DNA from: Cannabis sativa
Lineage: Eukaryota > Streptophyta > Magnoliopsida > Rosales > Cannabaceae
Length of the DNA: 64,000 nt
NCBI RefSeq assembly: GCF_029168945.1
Contig: NC_083604.1
Location: 72,122,211 to 72,186,210, forward strand
Direction: 5' to 3'
Every line of letters begins with the position of its first letter. Position 1 is the first letter of the stretch. The notes under the pieces are model-generated. The model saw only the letters and a list, made by a program, of their open reading frames with translations. It did no database searches and was not told where the DNA came from. Positions 37,030 to 49,165 of this stretch are shown here, in pieces. A program made the position numbers and the translations under genes.

Positions 37030-38838
37030 TTGAAGCACATAGTTACCAATACCCAAACAGAACAAGTCCCCTTTCACCTTGTTGATCACCGTCTTAGAAT
37101 CACTCTCAATTATCACAAAAGAATGCTTCTAAACGATCACTGACTCCAGGACTAACTAACAGGCCGCAGCTTCTCCAATGAGTGGGTCAGAGAAGTTGAG
37201 CATATTGATAGCCACCCACAAAACTGTCTCCTGGTGGTCTCTAGCCAAAGCCATCATGCACATTGAGTCACTACCAACTTTAACATCATAATTGTTCTTG
37301 ACCCAATCTTTCAGTGGGGAGACCAAACAGGAGGCGCAACCGTCACCGGCGAAGGAAATAGACAAGAACCAAGATTTGCATAACATATAAAAATATATAG
37401 AGTCAATATAGTGCTTACTGTTACATATAGAATTATTGTAAATCTTATCATTGCGGGTTTTCCATATCGTATCCACTACAATTGAAGCATACAGAAACAA
37501 TTCTTGGACCTCCTCCACTCTTTTTTCCTTCAGGCTCCATAAGAATTTGACCCAATCCCACACTCGGGCCTCAGAATCCTGCTTTGGCATCACACCCCAG
37601 GGGGAGGACCTCCAAAGGTGAAATACAAGGTTGCAATAGAGGAAAAGATGTTCCATTGTTTCCTCTCCCTCACTACAAATAGGACATGACACTTCCTCAA
37701 TATGCATTCTTCTAGTAAGAGCAGCCCTGATAGGGAAGGCATTTGAGAGAATACTCCATCAAAGGACCTTGTGATGCTCTGAGATTCTAGAGTTTCAAAG
37801 TTTATTCCATAGAGCGGGAGCAACGTTGCTAGGAGGAGCACGACCCAAGGCCTCAGCTAGATAGGCAGATTTAATAGAGAAAAGACCATTTGGTTCTTTA
37901 GTCCAAATCCACTTATCACTACCTTGGCCCCCGAGTCTACCACCTTTGATGATACTATTAGTTGTCTCCAAGTTAAAAAAGGTTTTGGAGTTTGGGAACA
38001 TCCCAATTGTCATTGTATGTCAGTAAATCAGCTACCTTCTCCAATCCTTTAGGTCGCCCGTTTATAGGATGAGGATAGAAGTCTCGACCATGAATAACCT
38101 ATGGATCTTCCCAAATGTCTGTATCATGCCCATCCGATATGAGTTTACAGGCTCTTTTCATAAGAATTTTTTTAGACTTTAGAACATTCTTCCAGAACTA
38201 CGAATCCAAATTCTTGGACGAACACTTCAAGAAAGGTCTACCTTTGAGATACATACAATGATTGATCCTCGGTAAGGAGAGCCCAGCCCCATTTAGCAAG
38301 GAAGGCCTGATTTATTTCTAAAGTCTTCTAGAATCCAAGTTCACCTCAAGGCTTAAGGAGGCACAAATGATCCTCGGCCATTAAATAGATACCACGATTG
38401 CCTTGCTCGCAACTCCACCAAAAATCTCTAACCATACCATCAATTTTAGCTGCAAGTTTCTTGGACAACTTCATAGTTTGCATAGCATAGGCTGGTAGAG
38501 AAAGCCCCACCGATTTTATCAAAGTAGCACGACCAGCTTTAGACAAGGATTTCAACTTCCACCCATGCAACTTCAAGACAAGGTTATCCAGAATGAAGTT
38601 GAAATCTGCAACTTTATTACGGGAGCCCTAGGTAGTTAATGTTACCCACTACCGTGCTGAGCACAAGAACCTGCTCCATATCTCGTTTCATCTCATCACT
38701 AGTATTCTTGCTGAAGAAAATGGAGGTTTTCAGTTTATTACTATGATGGCCCGACCAATTGCAGAATTTCTCCAAACATTATCAAACGTCCTTAGCTTCC
38801 TCCATCGTGGCCCTGCCCACCAAGATTAGATTGTCTAC
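37030..38838 (-). pseudogene. Decayed LINE (L1-like) reverse transcriptase to RNase H
   Basis: On the minus strand, from 38838 downward: a reverse-transcriptase piece with [13 protein letters not shown], the connection region HGWKLKSLSKAGRATLIK (about 38570), a zinc-binding RT domain (37707-37300, with CPICSEGEETMEHLFLYC and HLWRSSPWG), and a plant RNase H remnant (about 37130-37030, with ESDSKTVINKVKGD). These are the C-terminal parts of plant L1-type LINE ORF2 in normal order, broken by many stops and frameshifts. The N-terminal endonuclease and ORF1 are missing; homology stops at an A21 tract. Confidence 0.88.
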
Positions 38839-39110
38839 AAAAAAAAAAAAAAAAAAAAAGATGGGAAAGTCGAGGGCCATTCTGGCTCAACTTGATTCCC
38901 CTAATGATACTAGAATCTTGGGCGTTCTCAAGGATACACGAGAGGATTGTTGCTGCCTAGATAAAAAGATACAGGAAAAGGGGATCATCTTGCCTAATAC
39001 TTCACTTCAAGTTAAGTCTACTAATATTTCCTCCATTAAAGTAAATATTGAAGGATGTTGTAGATATGCACTGACGGTTACACCCACAAAACTTGTCTGA
39101 AGCCTTAAAA
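38839..39110 (+). other. A21 tract and adjoining unassigned frame
   Basis: An A21 run (38839-38859) marks the break in the LINE. Just after it a frame starts [18 protein letters not shown] (38861) and stays open to 39100, with a Cys-rich EDCCCLDKK and EGCCRYALT. It resembles no family I know, and the A-tract looks like a retroposition scar on the plus strand. It may be a fragment of a transposed transcript or chance. Confidence 0.35.
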
Positions 39111-39329
39111 CTGTGAAGCACATAATCAATAAAATACCAACTTAACTTATCATAAGCTTTAGCCAGTAAAATATATATTTATATAAACTATCAAAATACT
39201 TGTGTAATTTTTTATTTACAAAGAATTGAGTCATTGGGTTAATAATCTCTAAGGTCGGCCTAGTCTCTCTTAGTCTCTTGGTCTAAAGTCAGCTCAATGT
39301 ACATTTGTCATATAAAAAAATTAAAATGA

Positions 39330-40535
39330 AAAATTCTACAATGCACTCAGGCACTCAAGAGTCTAGTCTACCAATGCACCTCTTATTTATTTTGGCATTT
39401 GAAAAAAAAAATAGTTTAATTTTTTTATAGTCGACTGCATTGTAGTTACTTAAGATATTTTATAAAATTTTAAGAAATTTAGAAAAAAATTAACTCACTG
39501 AAAATAGGGTTCAAACTGTCTATTCCACACGCTTATAAAATAAAAGAGTCATGCATGTAACAAGCTGTTTGAACCTTATTAATTTACTTCATATTAAATT
39601 TTTTAAAATTTTATAGGATATCTTACATAATTATAACGTAGATAATTATGAAAAAAAATTAGACTAAAAAATTTTCTCGGATGCCGAAATAAATAAATAA
39701 AGCTTCGATAGACCCCTTCTAAAGATGGATTGTGGAAGCACCCTAAAAGATATTCATGGTAAAATTATTGTTTTGGGAGCGCACATTACATAGGAAGATT
39801 CTAGCTTTTACAATGCATCTCTTGAAAGTGTTTCGGTATTTAGAAAAAAAAAAAAATTAGTCTGAATTTTTTTATGATCGTATACATTATAGTTATTTAA
39901 GACATTCTGTAAAATTTTAAGAAATTTAAAAAAATTTAACACACCAAAAATAGGGTTCAAAAATTCTGTTGCACGCGTGACTTTTTTTATTTTATATGTG
40001 TGTGAAATAGATGGTTTGAATAATGAATTCTATATTGTAAATTATTCTGAATTTCTCAAAATTTTGTAGAATATCTTAAAGGGTAAATACTACTTTTGAC
40101 CCTGTATTTTGCAAAAGTTATCAATTGGATCTTCTGTTTTGTTAAATAACAAAATAAACCTTATATTTTCCAAAATAGTAAAAATAAGACCATGAACTCA
40201 ATTTTTTAAAATTTTATTTTTTAATATAACCAACTTTAAGATAATTTCTAACATGAACAGATACAGAAAATGTAACCAGTTTTATCATAACATCTCTTGA
40301 TCAGATTATTATAAGTTTTATTTTGACAAAAAATCAGTTCAGGATCCTATTTGTACAATTTTAAAAAATACAAGATCTATTTTGTCATTTAACAAAACAG
40401 AAAGTCTAACTGATAACTTTTACAAAACACGGAATCCAAAATAGTATTTACTCTATCTTAAATAACTATAACGTACACGACTATGAAAAAATTAAATTAA
40501 AAAATTCTTGTAAATGCCAAAACAATTAAAAATTA
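39330..40535. mobile_element. Two related inverted-repeat elements, the second interrupted
   Basis: The block at about 39335-39700 and that at about 39805-40535 share long words (for example TTTTAAGAAATTTA, CAAAAATAGGGTTCAAA and TAATTATAACGTA with its variant), and in each the left arm is repeated inverted on the right (GAAATTTA…TAAATTTC type). The second copy is split by the Mutator-like MITE at 40081-40453. No coding frame; boundaries are approximate. Confidence 0.55.
40081..40453. mobile_element. Mutator-like MITE (GGGTAAATA family), copy 2
   Basis: Ends GGGTAAATACTACTTTTGA and inverted TCCAAAATAGTATTTACTC, with a perfect 9-bp duplication TATCTTAAA (40072-40080, 40454-40462). It is the same family and nearly the same length as 31963-32334, with more substitutions inside. 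Confidence 0.92.
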
Positions 40536-40661
40536 CACCAATACATTTATTTTAATTGGGGTGGATTATAAAAACATCCATTACATATAACCCCTTTTCT
40601 TTCTAACATCTTTCCAAAACCAACTGTGGAATGTGGAAGCCACCTGACCATAGGAACCACC

Positions 40662-40859
40662 TGTCAAGTGAAGAAAGTTAGTTAGCTGTTCAAACTAACT
40701 TCAGTTGTGTTCTGTTATTTTGTGTAACAACTTTCTGTTATTTTTGGTTCTTCTCTTGCTTTGTTTTCTTTGCTTGATCTGTGTATATAAACCAAAGCTT
40801 TGGCTTTCAATAATTCAATGAACAGAATTCTTTTCTCTCTGTTTGCACATTACTTTACA
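40662..40859 (+). mobile_element. 5' LTR of the copia element
   Basis: Starts TGTCAAGTGAAG and ends CATTACTTTACA. A TATATAA box (40784-40790) lies about 75 bp before the end, the likely promoter of the genomic RNA. Confidence 0.95.
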
Positions 40860-40871
40860 TGGTATCAGAGC
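40860..40871 (+). other. Primer-binding site of the copia element
   Basis: TGGTATCAGAGC, complementary to the 3' end of initiator tRNA-Met, immediately after the 5' LTR. Confidence 0.95.
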
Positions 40872-40932
40872 TGTTTCTTTCTTTTTCTTCTCCCTCTCTT
40901 CGTTTGTTTCCTGTGTTCTTGAGCTTTCGTTC

Positions 40933-43900
40933 ATGGCTGTCAACAATGGAGGTTCGTCTCACAACAATGGTTCTAATCTTCCTCGATCTTCTCCTGTAAC
41001 CTTTTCTCATTCTCTCTCGGTTAGACTCGATGAACACAACTTCCTCCCCTGGCGGCATCAGGTGTTTGCTGCAATCAAAGGAATCCGTCTCCAGCATCAT
41101 CTCGATCCAACCAAGACTCCTCTCAAATTCCTCACGAATGAAGATCTTCTGCAGAATCGTCTCTCACCAGAATATGAATCTTGGGATCAACAGGACAGCA
41201 TCTTAGTTTCTTGGTTACTGTCTTCTATGTCTGAGAACATTCTCACAAGAATGGTCGGGTGTGAGTCGGCTGCACAAATCTGGGATACTCTGCGTACATA
41301 CTACACAGCATTAAATCGAGCTAATATTGGCAAGTATAAAACACAACTCCGAAACTCAAAGATGAAAGGTTCTCTCACTGAATTCTTGCTGAAAATCAAG
41401 ACTCTGGTAGATCTTCTTGCCTCCATTGGACATCCAATGTCAGCTCAAGATCACATAGAGGCAATCTTCAATGGCCTTTCCAGTGAGTACAATGTCTTTG
41501 TTACTTCAGTTAACACTCGATTGGAAACATACACAGTGGCAGAAATTGAGGCACTTCTTATGGCTCAAGAAGTAAGATTGGAAAAGGATTCAGAGGATCT
41601 TGATATTGCCAAACCAGAAGCAAACTTGGCTCTTACAAAACCCTTCACAGGAGGCAGAGGTACTTTCTCCACTCACTATTATCCATCTTCTAATCCTACA
41701 TCTCAATCTTCAATGTTCAGGGGTTCTCCTGGTTCATATGCTGCAAATTACCCTCCCCCTGGCTTTGGATCTCATCAGCAACATTTTCAGCCTCGTGGTC
41801 CTCCTGGCCGTGGCCAAATGCACCAGCACAAAGGAGGGAGTGGCCAAGGCCGTGGTCAGTATTCTGCATGGGGACAAAAGATTCAGTGCCAATTGTGTCA
41901 CAAGTTGGGTCACACGGCACAAAAATGTTTCTACCGATTTGATAAGTCATTCACTGGTCCTGAAACTTTTCAAAGCTTCAATGGAAGTGCTAATCTTGCT
42001 GAGTGTTCACACTTATATGCTTCTCCTGAAGTTGTTCAAGACAACAGTTGGTACCCAGACTCGGGTGCTACACACCATCTCACACCAAATGCCCACAATC
42101 TGATCTACTCAAATGATTACATTGGAGATCAACAAATTCATATGGGGGATGGCACAGGACTCAACATTCAAAGTATTGGTAAGACTTTCATTCTTTCCCC
42201 TTTCCATTCTCAACAACTTGTCTTGAGTAATCTTTTGCATGTACCTCATATAACCGAAAACCTCCTTAGTGTGTCACAATTTGCTAAGGATAACCAAGTC
42301 TATTTTGAGTTTCATCCTTCTCACTGTTGTGTCAAAGATCAGGTAACTCAGAAGATCTTGTTGGTTGGGAAGCTTGATCAAGGTCTCTACAAATTTGACT
42401 CTGTCCAACTCCAAAGTCTTGCACACACCAAAAGGAGTATTAATACCCAATCCGAGTCATCACCACACACTTCTCTTAGTCCAACAGATCAATGTAATAG
42501 CACTACAATACCCACAAGAAATTCTCTTTTCTCTCTATGGCACAATAGACTAGGACATCCTAGTGCCAAAATTGTACAAAGTGCTTTGTCTTCTTGTAAT
42601 ATCACATTGAGCAATAAAACTGATGCAAATTTTTCAGATCTATGTGCTGCTTGTTGTTTAGGAAAACACCATAAATCACCTTTCTCTAATTCCACTACTG
42701 AATATAATGAACCTTTACAACTTTTGCACTCAGATCTGTGGGGTCCTGCCCCTATTGTCTCATCTAGTGGCTATAGATATTACATCAGTTTCATTGATGC
42801 TTATTCAAGACACACTTGGATCTATATGTTGAGAACCAAATGTGAAGCTTTACCCACCTTTATCACTTTCAAAGCACAAGTTGAATTACAACTTGGATAC
42901 AAAATCAAAAAGCTCCAATCTGATTGGGGTGGTGAGTATCAAGCTTTCACAAAACTTTTAAATGAGCATGGGATTATTCATAAGTTGTCATTTCCTCACA
43001 CTCATGAGCAAAATGGGGTTGCTGAACGCAAACATAGGCACATAGTGGAAAGTGGTTTAACCTTGTTAGCTCAAGCATCCTTACCTCTCAAATATTGGGA
43101 TGAGGCTTATCGCACAGCTGTGTTTCTCATTAATAGAATGCCTACACCCAAACTCCATCTTAGTACACCTTTGGAAACACTTTTTCAAGTTAAACCCGAT
43201 TACACAATGTTAAAGGTCTTTGGATGCTTGTGCTATCCTAATCTTAGACCTTATAATAGAGTCAAACTCAATTATAGGTCTACTCCATGTGTTTTTCTTG
43301 GTTATAGTTTATCTCATAAAGGGTACAAATGTTTGTCTAAGGAGGGTAGACTTTATGTGTCACGTGATGTACTCTTTGATGAGCACATTTTCCCATTTTC
43401 ACATGCTGCCTTTTCCACAAAAAATGACACTCACTCACCTACTTTACCTACTGCCATACAACTTTTAACCCAAAGTACTCCTCCTGGACCACCTACCGTG
43501 CCTAATCCCCCCACTTTATGTACCACTCCAAATGACCATTCCTCCCATACTCATATTGACTCTCTCTCATGTCCTATTCCCTCATGTGTCCCACCTGTAC
43601 CACCTGCTACTACTGTAGCATCTGCAGTCACTGTGCCATTGCAGCCCGAGCCTCCTTTACCTGCTACAGCAGTCACAACTCAGCCTCATACAACACACTC
43701 AACAGTACTCGGTCCTAGCATTACTCCTACCATCACAAATCAACATCCTATGTGTACTAGGAGTAAGTCTGGGATTCGAAAACCAAGAGTGTTAATGGCC
43801 TCTTTATATCCCAAAACAATAAAGGCAGCTATGCAAAATGAAAAATGGCTTAAAGCCATGGATGTGGAACGGGTTGCTTTAATCAAAAACAAAACTTGGA

Positions 43901-45378
43901 TACTTGTCAATCTTCCTGAAGGCAGAGAACCTATAGGTTGCAAGTGGGTTTATAGAATTAAAGAGGATGAGGAAGGTAATGTTGTTCAATACAAAGCAAG
44001 ACTTGTGGCAAAGGGCTATCATCAACAAGAAGGGTATGATTTCAATGAAACTTTCAGTCCTGTTATCAAGCCTGTCACCATTAGAATTGTGTTAACTATT
44101 GCTCTAACAAAAGGTTGGACAATAAGGCAGCTAGACATTAACAATGCTTTTCTAAATGGTGACTTGCATGAAGAAATTTATATGATGCAGCCACCTGGGT
44201 TTGTGGATCCTACTGCTCCTCATAAAGTGTGCAAACTTCAAAAGGCCATTTATGGATTAAAGCAAGCACCAAGAGCATGGTTTGAAAAATTATCCTCTGT
44301 TTTAATTGCTTTCGGGTTTGCTTCAGCCAAAACAGATCATTCTCTCTTTGTCAAGTTTGATTCTTCTTGTTGCTTGTATGTGTTAGTGTATGTTGATGAT
44401 ATATTGATCACAGGTTCCAATCCCACATTAGTTTCATCCTTGATCACCAAATTACATCAATCCTTTGCTCTCAAGGATCTTGGTGTATTAAATTACTTTC
44501 TTGGAATCAAAGCTTTGACAACCGCAACTGGTCTCATCCTTTCTCAAAAGAAATACATTCAAGACCTTTTGTGCAAAGCCGAGATGCAAGGAGCCAAGAC
44601 ACATAGCACTCCAATGAATAGTGGATTGAAACTCTCTAACTATGGTAGTGATCCTGTGTTCGATCCCACTCAATACTGATCTATAGTAGGAGCCTTACAA
44701 TATGCCACTATCACAAGACCTGACATTGCCTTTAGTGTTAACAAGGTATGTCAGTTCATGCATAATCCTCTTCAGTCTCATTGGGTAGCTGTTAAGAGAA
44801 TTCTAAGGTATTTGGCAGGTACTCTTGACTATGGCCTTCACTTGCAAAGAGTCTCTAATTTTCATCTTGAAGCTTATTGTGATGCTGACTGGGCTGCTGA
44901 TCCTGATGATAGAAGATCAACAACTGGGTTTTGTGTCTACTTTGGTGAAAATTTGATCTCTTGGCAATCCAAGAAGCAACCAACAATCTCAAGGTCCTCC
45001 ACCGAAGCAGAATTTAGAAGCCTTGCAGCTGTGGTGTCTGAAATTTCTTGGTTGCAATCCTTACTTTCTGAGCTTCATGTGCCTGCCACTTCTCCACCTA
45101 TGATATGGTGTGATAATATTAGTTCGGTTATGCTAGCTGCCAATCCCGTTCTTCATGCTCGCACAAAACATATCGAAATTGATCTATACTTTGTTCGGGA
45201 CAAGGTAATCAACAAACAAATTCAGGTTCAACATGTTCCTGCCGAGCATCAAATAGCAGATTGTCTTACAAAGCCTATATCAAGCAACAGGTTTCCCATC
45301 TTAAGGAGCAAACTAAGTGTCTCTTGCTCAGAAGACACTTCGTTTGAGGGGGGCTGTCAAGTGAAGAAAGTTAGTTAG
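40933..45378 (+). pseudogene. Copia gag-pol polyprotein with one premature stop
   Basis: The first in-frame ATG with a gag-like start (MAVNNGGSS) is at 40933, 73 bases past the 5' LTR; translation would give 1481 residues. Domains in order: gag with UBN2-type region; CCHC zinc knuckle at about residue 319 (CQLCHKLGHTAQKC); aspartic protease DSGA at about 376; integrase zinc region (LWHNRLGHP, about 537) and core (HSDLWG, about 599; EQNGVAERKH, about 692); reverse transcriptase (YVDDIL at 1153); RNase H (DADWAAD at 1317; SRSSTEAEF). A TGA at 44677-44679 (codon 1249) interrupts the frame between reverse transcriptase and RNase H; the frame itself is not shifted. Related copies have an Arg codon there, so a C-to-T change at CGA is likely. 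The frame ends inside the 3' LTR. Without readthrough RNase H would be lost. Confidence 0.94.
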
Positions 45379-45546
45379 CTGTTCAAACTATTGTGTTCTG
45401 TTATTTTGTGTAACAACTTTCTGTTATTTTTTGGTTCTTCTCTTGCTTTGTTTTCTTTGCTTGATCTGTGTATATAAACCAAAGCTTTGGCTTTCAATAA
45501 TTCAATGAACAGAATTCTTTTCTCTCTGTTTGCACATTACTTTACA
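45355..45546 (+). mobile_element. 3' LTR of the copia element
   Basis: 192 bp, TGTCAAGTGAAG to CATTACTTTACA. Relative to the 5' LTR it lacks seven bases (ACTTCAG, near 45390) and has one extra T in a T-run. Confidence 0.95.
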
Positions 45547-45551
45547 CCACC

Positions 45552-46154
45552 AATTTCACCTTTTCTCTTTGGTACCTTTCATCGATTTGATTGGAGAGAA
45601 AAAAAATTTCATCTAAAATGAAATTGGTTTTATTTCAATTCTTGGTAATTTGTTTATTTCTCGCTTCCTTTGTATTTGGACTGACTTGAATTAATTAAAT
45701 AAAAGATTTTAGAGTTTAAATTCGTCGATCACAATTTACTATGCTGGACAATCAATCAATTTTCAACAAGCTTTTCTTTTATATATTGTAACAAAAAAGG
45801 CTTTGGTTTGATTTGGGATAAGATTGGTTTAATTTAAAATTGTGTTGAGTTATCCATTGTGCTAGTTCAGTTGTCAACTCTTGGAATGTCAAGTAACAAA
45901 ACTACTAGTCAATGCACCTAATAATACCATCACCCAACTAATATTAAACTTGTGAATATTCCTATGTATTATATAAACATATATTTGAAGGTTAGCTAGG
46001 TTGAAGAATCAGTCACCTTTGTTTGCTACTTGTAACTTAGAAATTCAGAACTCTAATATTTATTTCTATATTCATTTTTTTTTTCGATAAAAACAATAGC
46101 TTAGAGTGAGAAACTTTACAAGTGTCTTAGAATTGTGAATAACATAATAATAAT
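45552..46154 (+). promoter_or_regulatory. Likely promoter and 5' leader of the small-protein gene
   Basis: Non-coding. It contains a TATA-like TATTATATAAAC at about 45967-45978, some 180 bp before the start codon. The young copia insertion ends about 600 bp upstream of the start codon, so the element separated the gene from its more distal promoter. Confidence 0.4.
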
Positions 46155-46819
46155 ATGGAGAAAACAAAGGGCAATGGAATTGGCTGTGCAAAAGCAGAAC
46201 AAATGGTTTCGGCTTCATCTCGGCGGAGGCCGCCACCTCCGCCGCCCCTTCCGATGTTCTTGTGGGCTAAGAAGACTAATCCAGAGAGTGTGACAAAGCA
46301 AGAAATTGCTATGTTCTGGAGGCAGAAACGCATAGAGGAAGAAGATCATCTTCTTGCTGCTATTAAGACTGCTGCTCGTATTAGAGCCCGTAATCTCTCT
46401 GTAAGATTTTTCTAACATATTTATTTATTTTGAAACTTTTCAAAACAATTAAGTTGAGAATTTACTATTCAATGGTGTGTAGGAAGAAGATTACAAATGT
46501 TTTGAAGAGTCTTTAATGGATGAGGAGAAAGATGAGAATAACAGAGTTTCTTCTACTAATGAAATTAGAGTTGGGATAAAGGACTGGTTAGTTTGAAGAT
46601 TCATTCACTTATATGTTTTTAATGTCTTTATTAGATTAAGGAAGTTTGGTTATGAACCTATGCAGGTGGACAAAAAGCAAGTATGCATATTTGAACCAAC
46701 CGGCAATCAAAACAAGGGACCCTCCAAAAGTAGGAAGAAGCTCCACTACTTATGTTCCAAATTGTTTCACTTACAATCCTACAACTCCTCTCTATCCAAC
46801 TTTTCTTGGTGTCTTTTAA
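46155..46819 (+). CDS. Small uncharacterised plant protein, three exons
   Basis: Predicted exons 46155-46400, 46483-46586 and 46666-46819 (stop TAA 46817-46819) join in frame to give 167 residues; introns are GT-AG and only 80-82 bp long. The protein starts MEKTKGNGIGCAKAEQ, has a proline run (PPPPPPLP, about residues 25-32), then PMFLWAKKTNPESVTKQEI and a basic/acidic helix-like stretch (MFWRQKRIEEEDHLLAAIK), and later WWTKSKYAYLNQPA and a C-terminus rich in Thr, Pro and Tyr ending LGVF. No known domain, signal peptide or membrane segment. It looks like one of the small plant-specific families of unknown function. The clean splice phases and composition support a real gene; the function is unknown. 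Confidence 0.82.
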
Positions 46820-48475
46820 TTTACATTACACCATTATTGCAGAAGCTATTGATCAATTTCTATGTTTAAGTTAATATAATATATTTATCTTTTGAAAGGA
46901 ATAAGGTTTCTTTCTTTTGGTAAACATTATTGGAAGTATTTGAATATTGTAAAAAAAAAGTACTTGATTTTGTTTGTTTGTTTGAACTATTGATTGTGTA
47001 GTTCAGTACTTTTCAGTTTCACTGAGTGTTACTCCAACAACTCTTTTGTAGTTTGGATTGGTTTGTCGTTTTTATCGAAGTTAGAGTTTGCTTTGTTTTT
47101 GCAAACGAAATTAATTATGAACTAACTAAAACAGAAATACTTGCTATTAAGTTTAATTTGTTAACAGATTAGTTTTATGAGATATGGAAAATTATACATA
47201 AAACAACATACACGCCTAATATATTTTTGATAGGTAAAATAAACTATTTCAATTTTAAAGATGAAAAAATTATACAATTTATGTAAAAATATAATTATTA
47301 CAAAAGAAATGTTATTTTATAGGATAAATTCAAAAAAAAAAAGTTAAAAATAAGGAAAATACAGGTAAAAGTAACTGGGTAATTAAGGAGTAGGTAACCG
47401 GTTACCTTATATTATAATTCTCATATTTTTCAATTTTTTTTAAAAAAAAATCTCATAAAATATTTTTATATAAAATAACCATATTTTTACAAATTTATAT
47501 TTTTTTAAGGGTTTGCAAATTTATATTTTGAAAACAATAAGAATGAATATCCAATATAATGGTATGATTTCTTTAGGGTCTTTTTTATTTTCACATTTTT
47601 AATTTTTTTTTTTATAATTTTATGAAATTTTAAATAGAAATTCTTATTGCATTTAGCGCTGCAACCTAAATCGCAACAAAAAATTGTATAGAAAACCTTA
47701 TTGCAACTAGCGCTGTAACCACCTTAGAAACTCAATTTATAAATTTGAAAAAAAAAATTAAATAAATAATATATATAAAGTAATTTCTTTTTCTTTTAAT
47801 TGGAAAATGGTATGAATTTAATTATAGAAGCCGCCTACACATATTTTTTTGATCCTTAAAAAAAAACATATATTTTTTCAGTAAATGAATCTGACTCTTA
47901 ATACAGTTAGGAATAATACCAAAAATATTAAAGACTGCTATAGATGCACCTACCTACCTAGTTAGTAGTACCTACCAGCCTACCCTCTAATCTCATAACT
48001 TTTTTGTTTTTTTGTACGGTCTAATCTCACAATTTTTAAACGGAATTCAATTCATGGCTTTCTTAAGCTCAACATTGATGTTACATTTTTTTGAAGTTCT
48101 TTCTTCAATATTTACCTTTCTATAAGTTGTTAGACTTAATCATTCATATATCGAAAGTGGTATCTTTATAAATCCTATTACCTGAGAATAGCCATAAAAA
48201 ATTGTATTTGTATATATAATATAGATGTAGGCATTGTCCCTTATCATAGCCAGGTTTCACAATTCTTTCTCGTTATAGAGAAATTTGACACTTGTTTTTT
48301 ATTATAGAGATGTTCAACACTCTTCCCTCTTATAAGTATTCTTAGTGGAGTGTGTTAAATTGGAGAATTGTAAATAAAATTGAGGATATGTAATGTTATG
48401 AACTATAAATATACACATATCTGATCTTGTAACATGTAATGAAAAAAAAAAAAAACTTAATAGCGTGTTGCTTAT
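46820..48475. other. 3' UTR then non-coding AT-rich DNA
   Basis: The first 150-300 bp are probably the 3' UTR of the small-protein gene. Further right no gene was found. A worn direct repeat around CTTATTGCATTTAGCGCTGC and CTTATTGCAACTAGCGCTG (about 47643-47720) is probably part of an old MITE. Confidence 0.5.
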
Positions 48476-49165
48476 AAGGGTGTTCACTAAGTATCCAATC
48501 CACTCCAATTAGCACGGTCCAATCCGCAAAATGCGGATATCTGCACTTGTGTGGATTGGATTGGATTAAAATATCTAAAATCCGCACTTGTGCGGATTGG
48601 ATGTTGTTTGACCTCAAAAAGTAACCGATCCAATCCAATTTGCACTTAATTATATATATTTTAAAAAAAATATATAATATATAATATATATTAATTTTCT
48701 AATAATATTAAAAAAAAAAGACACAAACTTCTAATTTCTTAATTTTTTTGAGTTGGTGTATTTTATTTGTTTTATAATAAAAAACATCAAAAAAATTATT
48801 CTTATTCACATAGACACATACACATACACATAAATATTTAAAAATATATACTAACTTATTTATTTTAGTAATGAATACATATATATTTTAGTGTAAATCT
48901 AAAGATGAGTACATATGTATTAAGATATATGTATATGTATATTGGTTTGATTTATATATGAATGGAGATGGAAATAGATTATTGTTGGAATTTAAGAAAC
49001 AAGTCTTTTTTAAATTTTTTTCTATAAAATATTAAATAATTTATCATTAAAAAAAATAACCGATCCAAAATAACTGATCCAATCCGTACTATTGCGGATT
49101 GGATTAAAACTGCTATGCGGATCGGATTGGATCCAAAATATAAAATTTGCACTTAGTGCAGATTG
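48476..49165 (-). mobile_element. hAT-like GGATTGGAT element, copy 1 (one end missing)
   Basis: Starts AAGGGTGTTCACTAAGTATCC and carries inverted GATCCAATCC and GCGGATTGGATT motifs near both ends around an AT-rich centre. Relative to copies 2 and 3 it lies in the opposite orientation and lacks the last 50-60 bp, stopping near GCAGATTGGATA (49165). Confidence 0.7.

Larger units (their letters stand above)
40662..45546 (+). mobile_element. Nearly intact copia retrotransposon (Ale-like)
   Basis: 4885-bp element with LTRs of 198 and 192 bp and a perfect 5-bp duplication CCACC (40657-40661, 45547-45551). The primer-binding site TGGTATCAGAGC follows the 5' LTR directly, and a purine tract GAGGGGGG precedes the 3' LTR. 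One long gag-pol frame fills the interior and is broken by a single stop. The LTRs differ only by two indels (a 7-base deletion and one T), with no substitution that I can see, so insertion was recent. Very short LTRs and single-frame gag-pol suggest the Ale (Retrofit) lineage. Confidence 0.95.
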
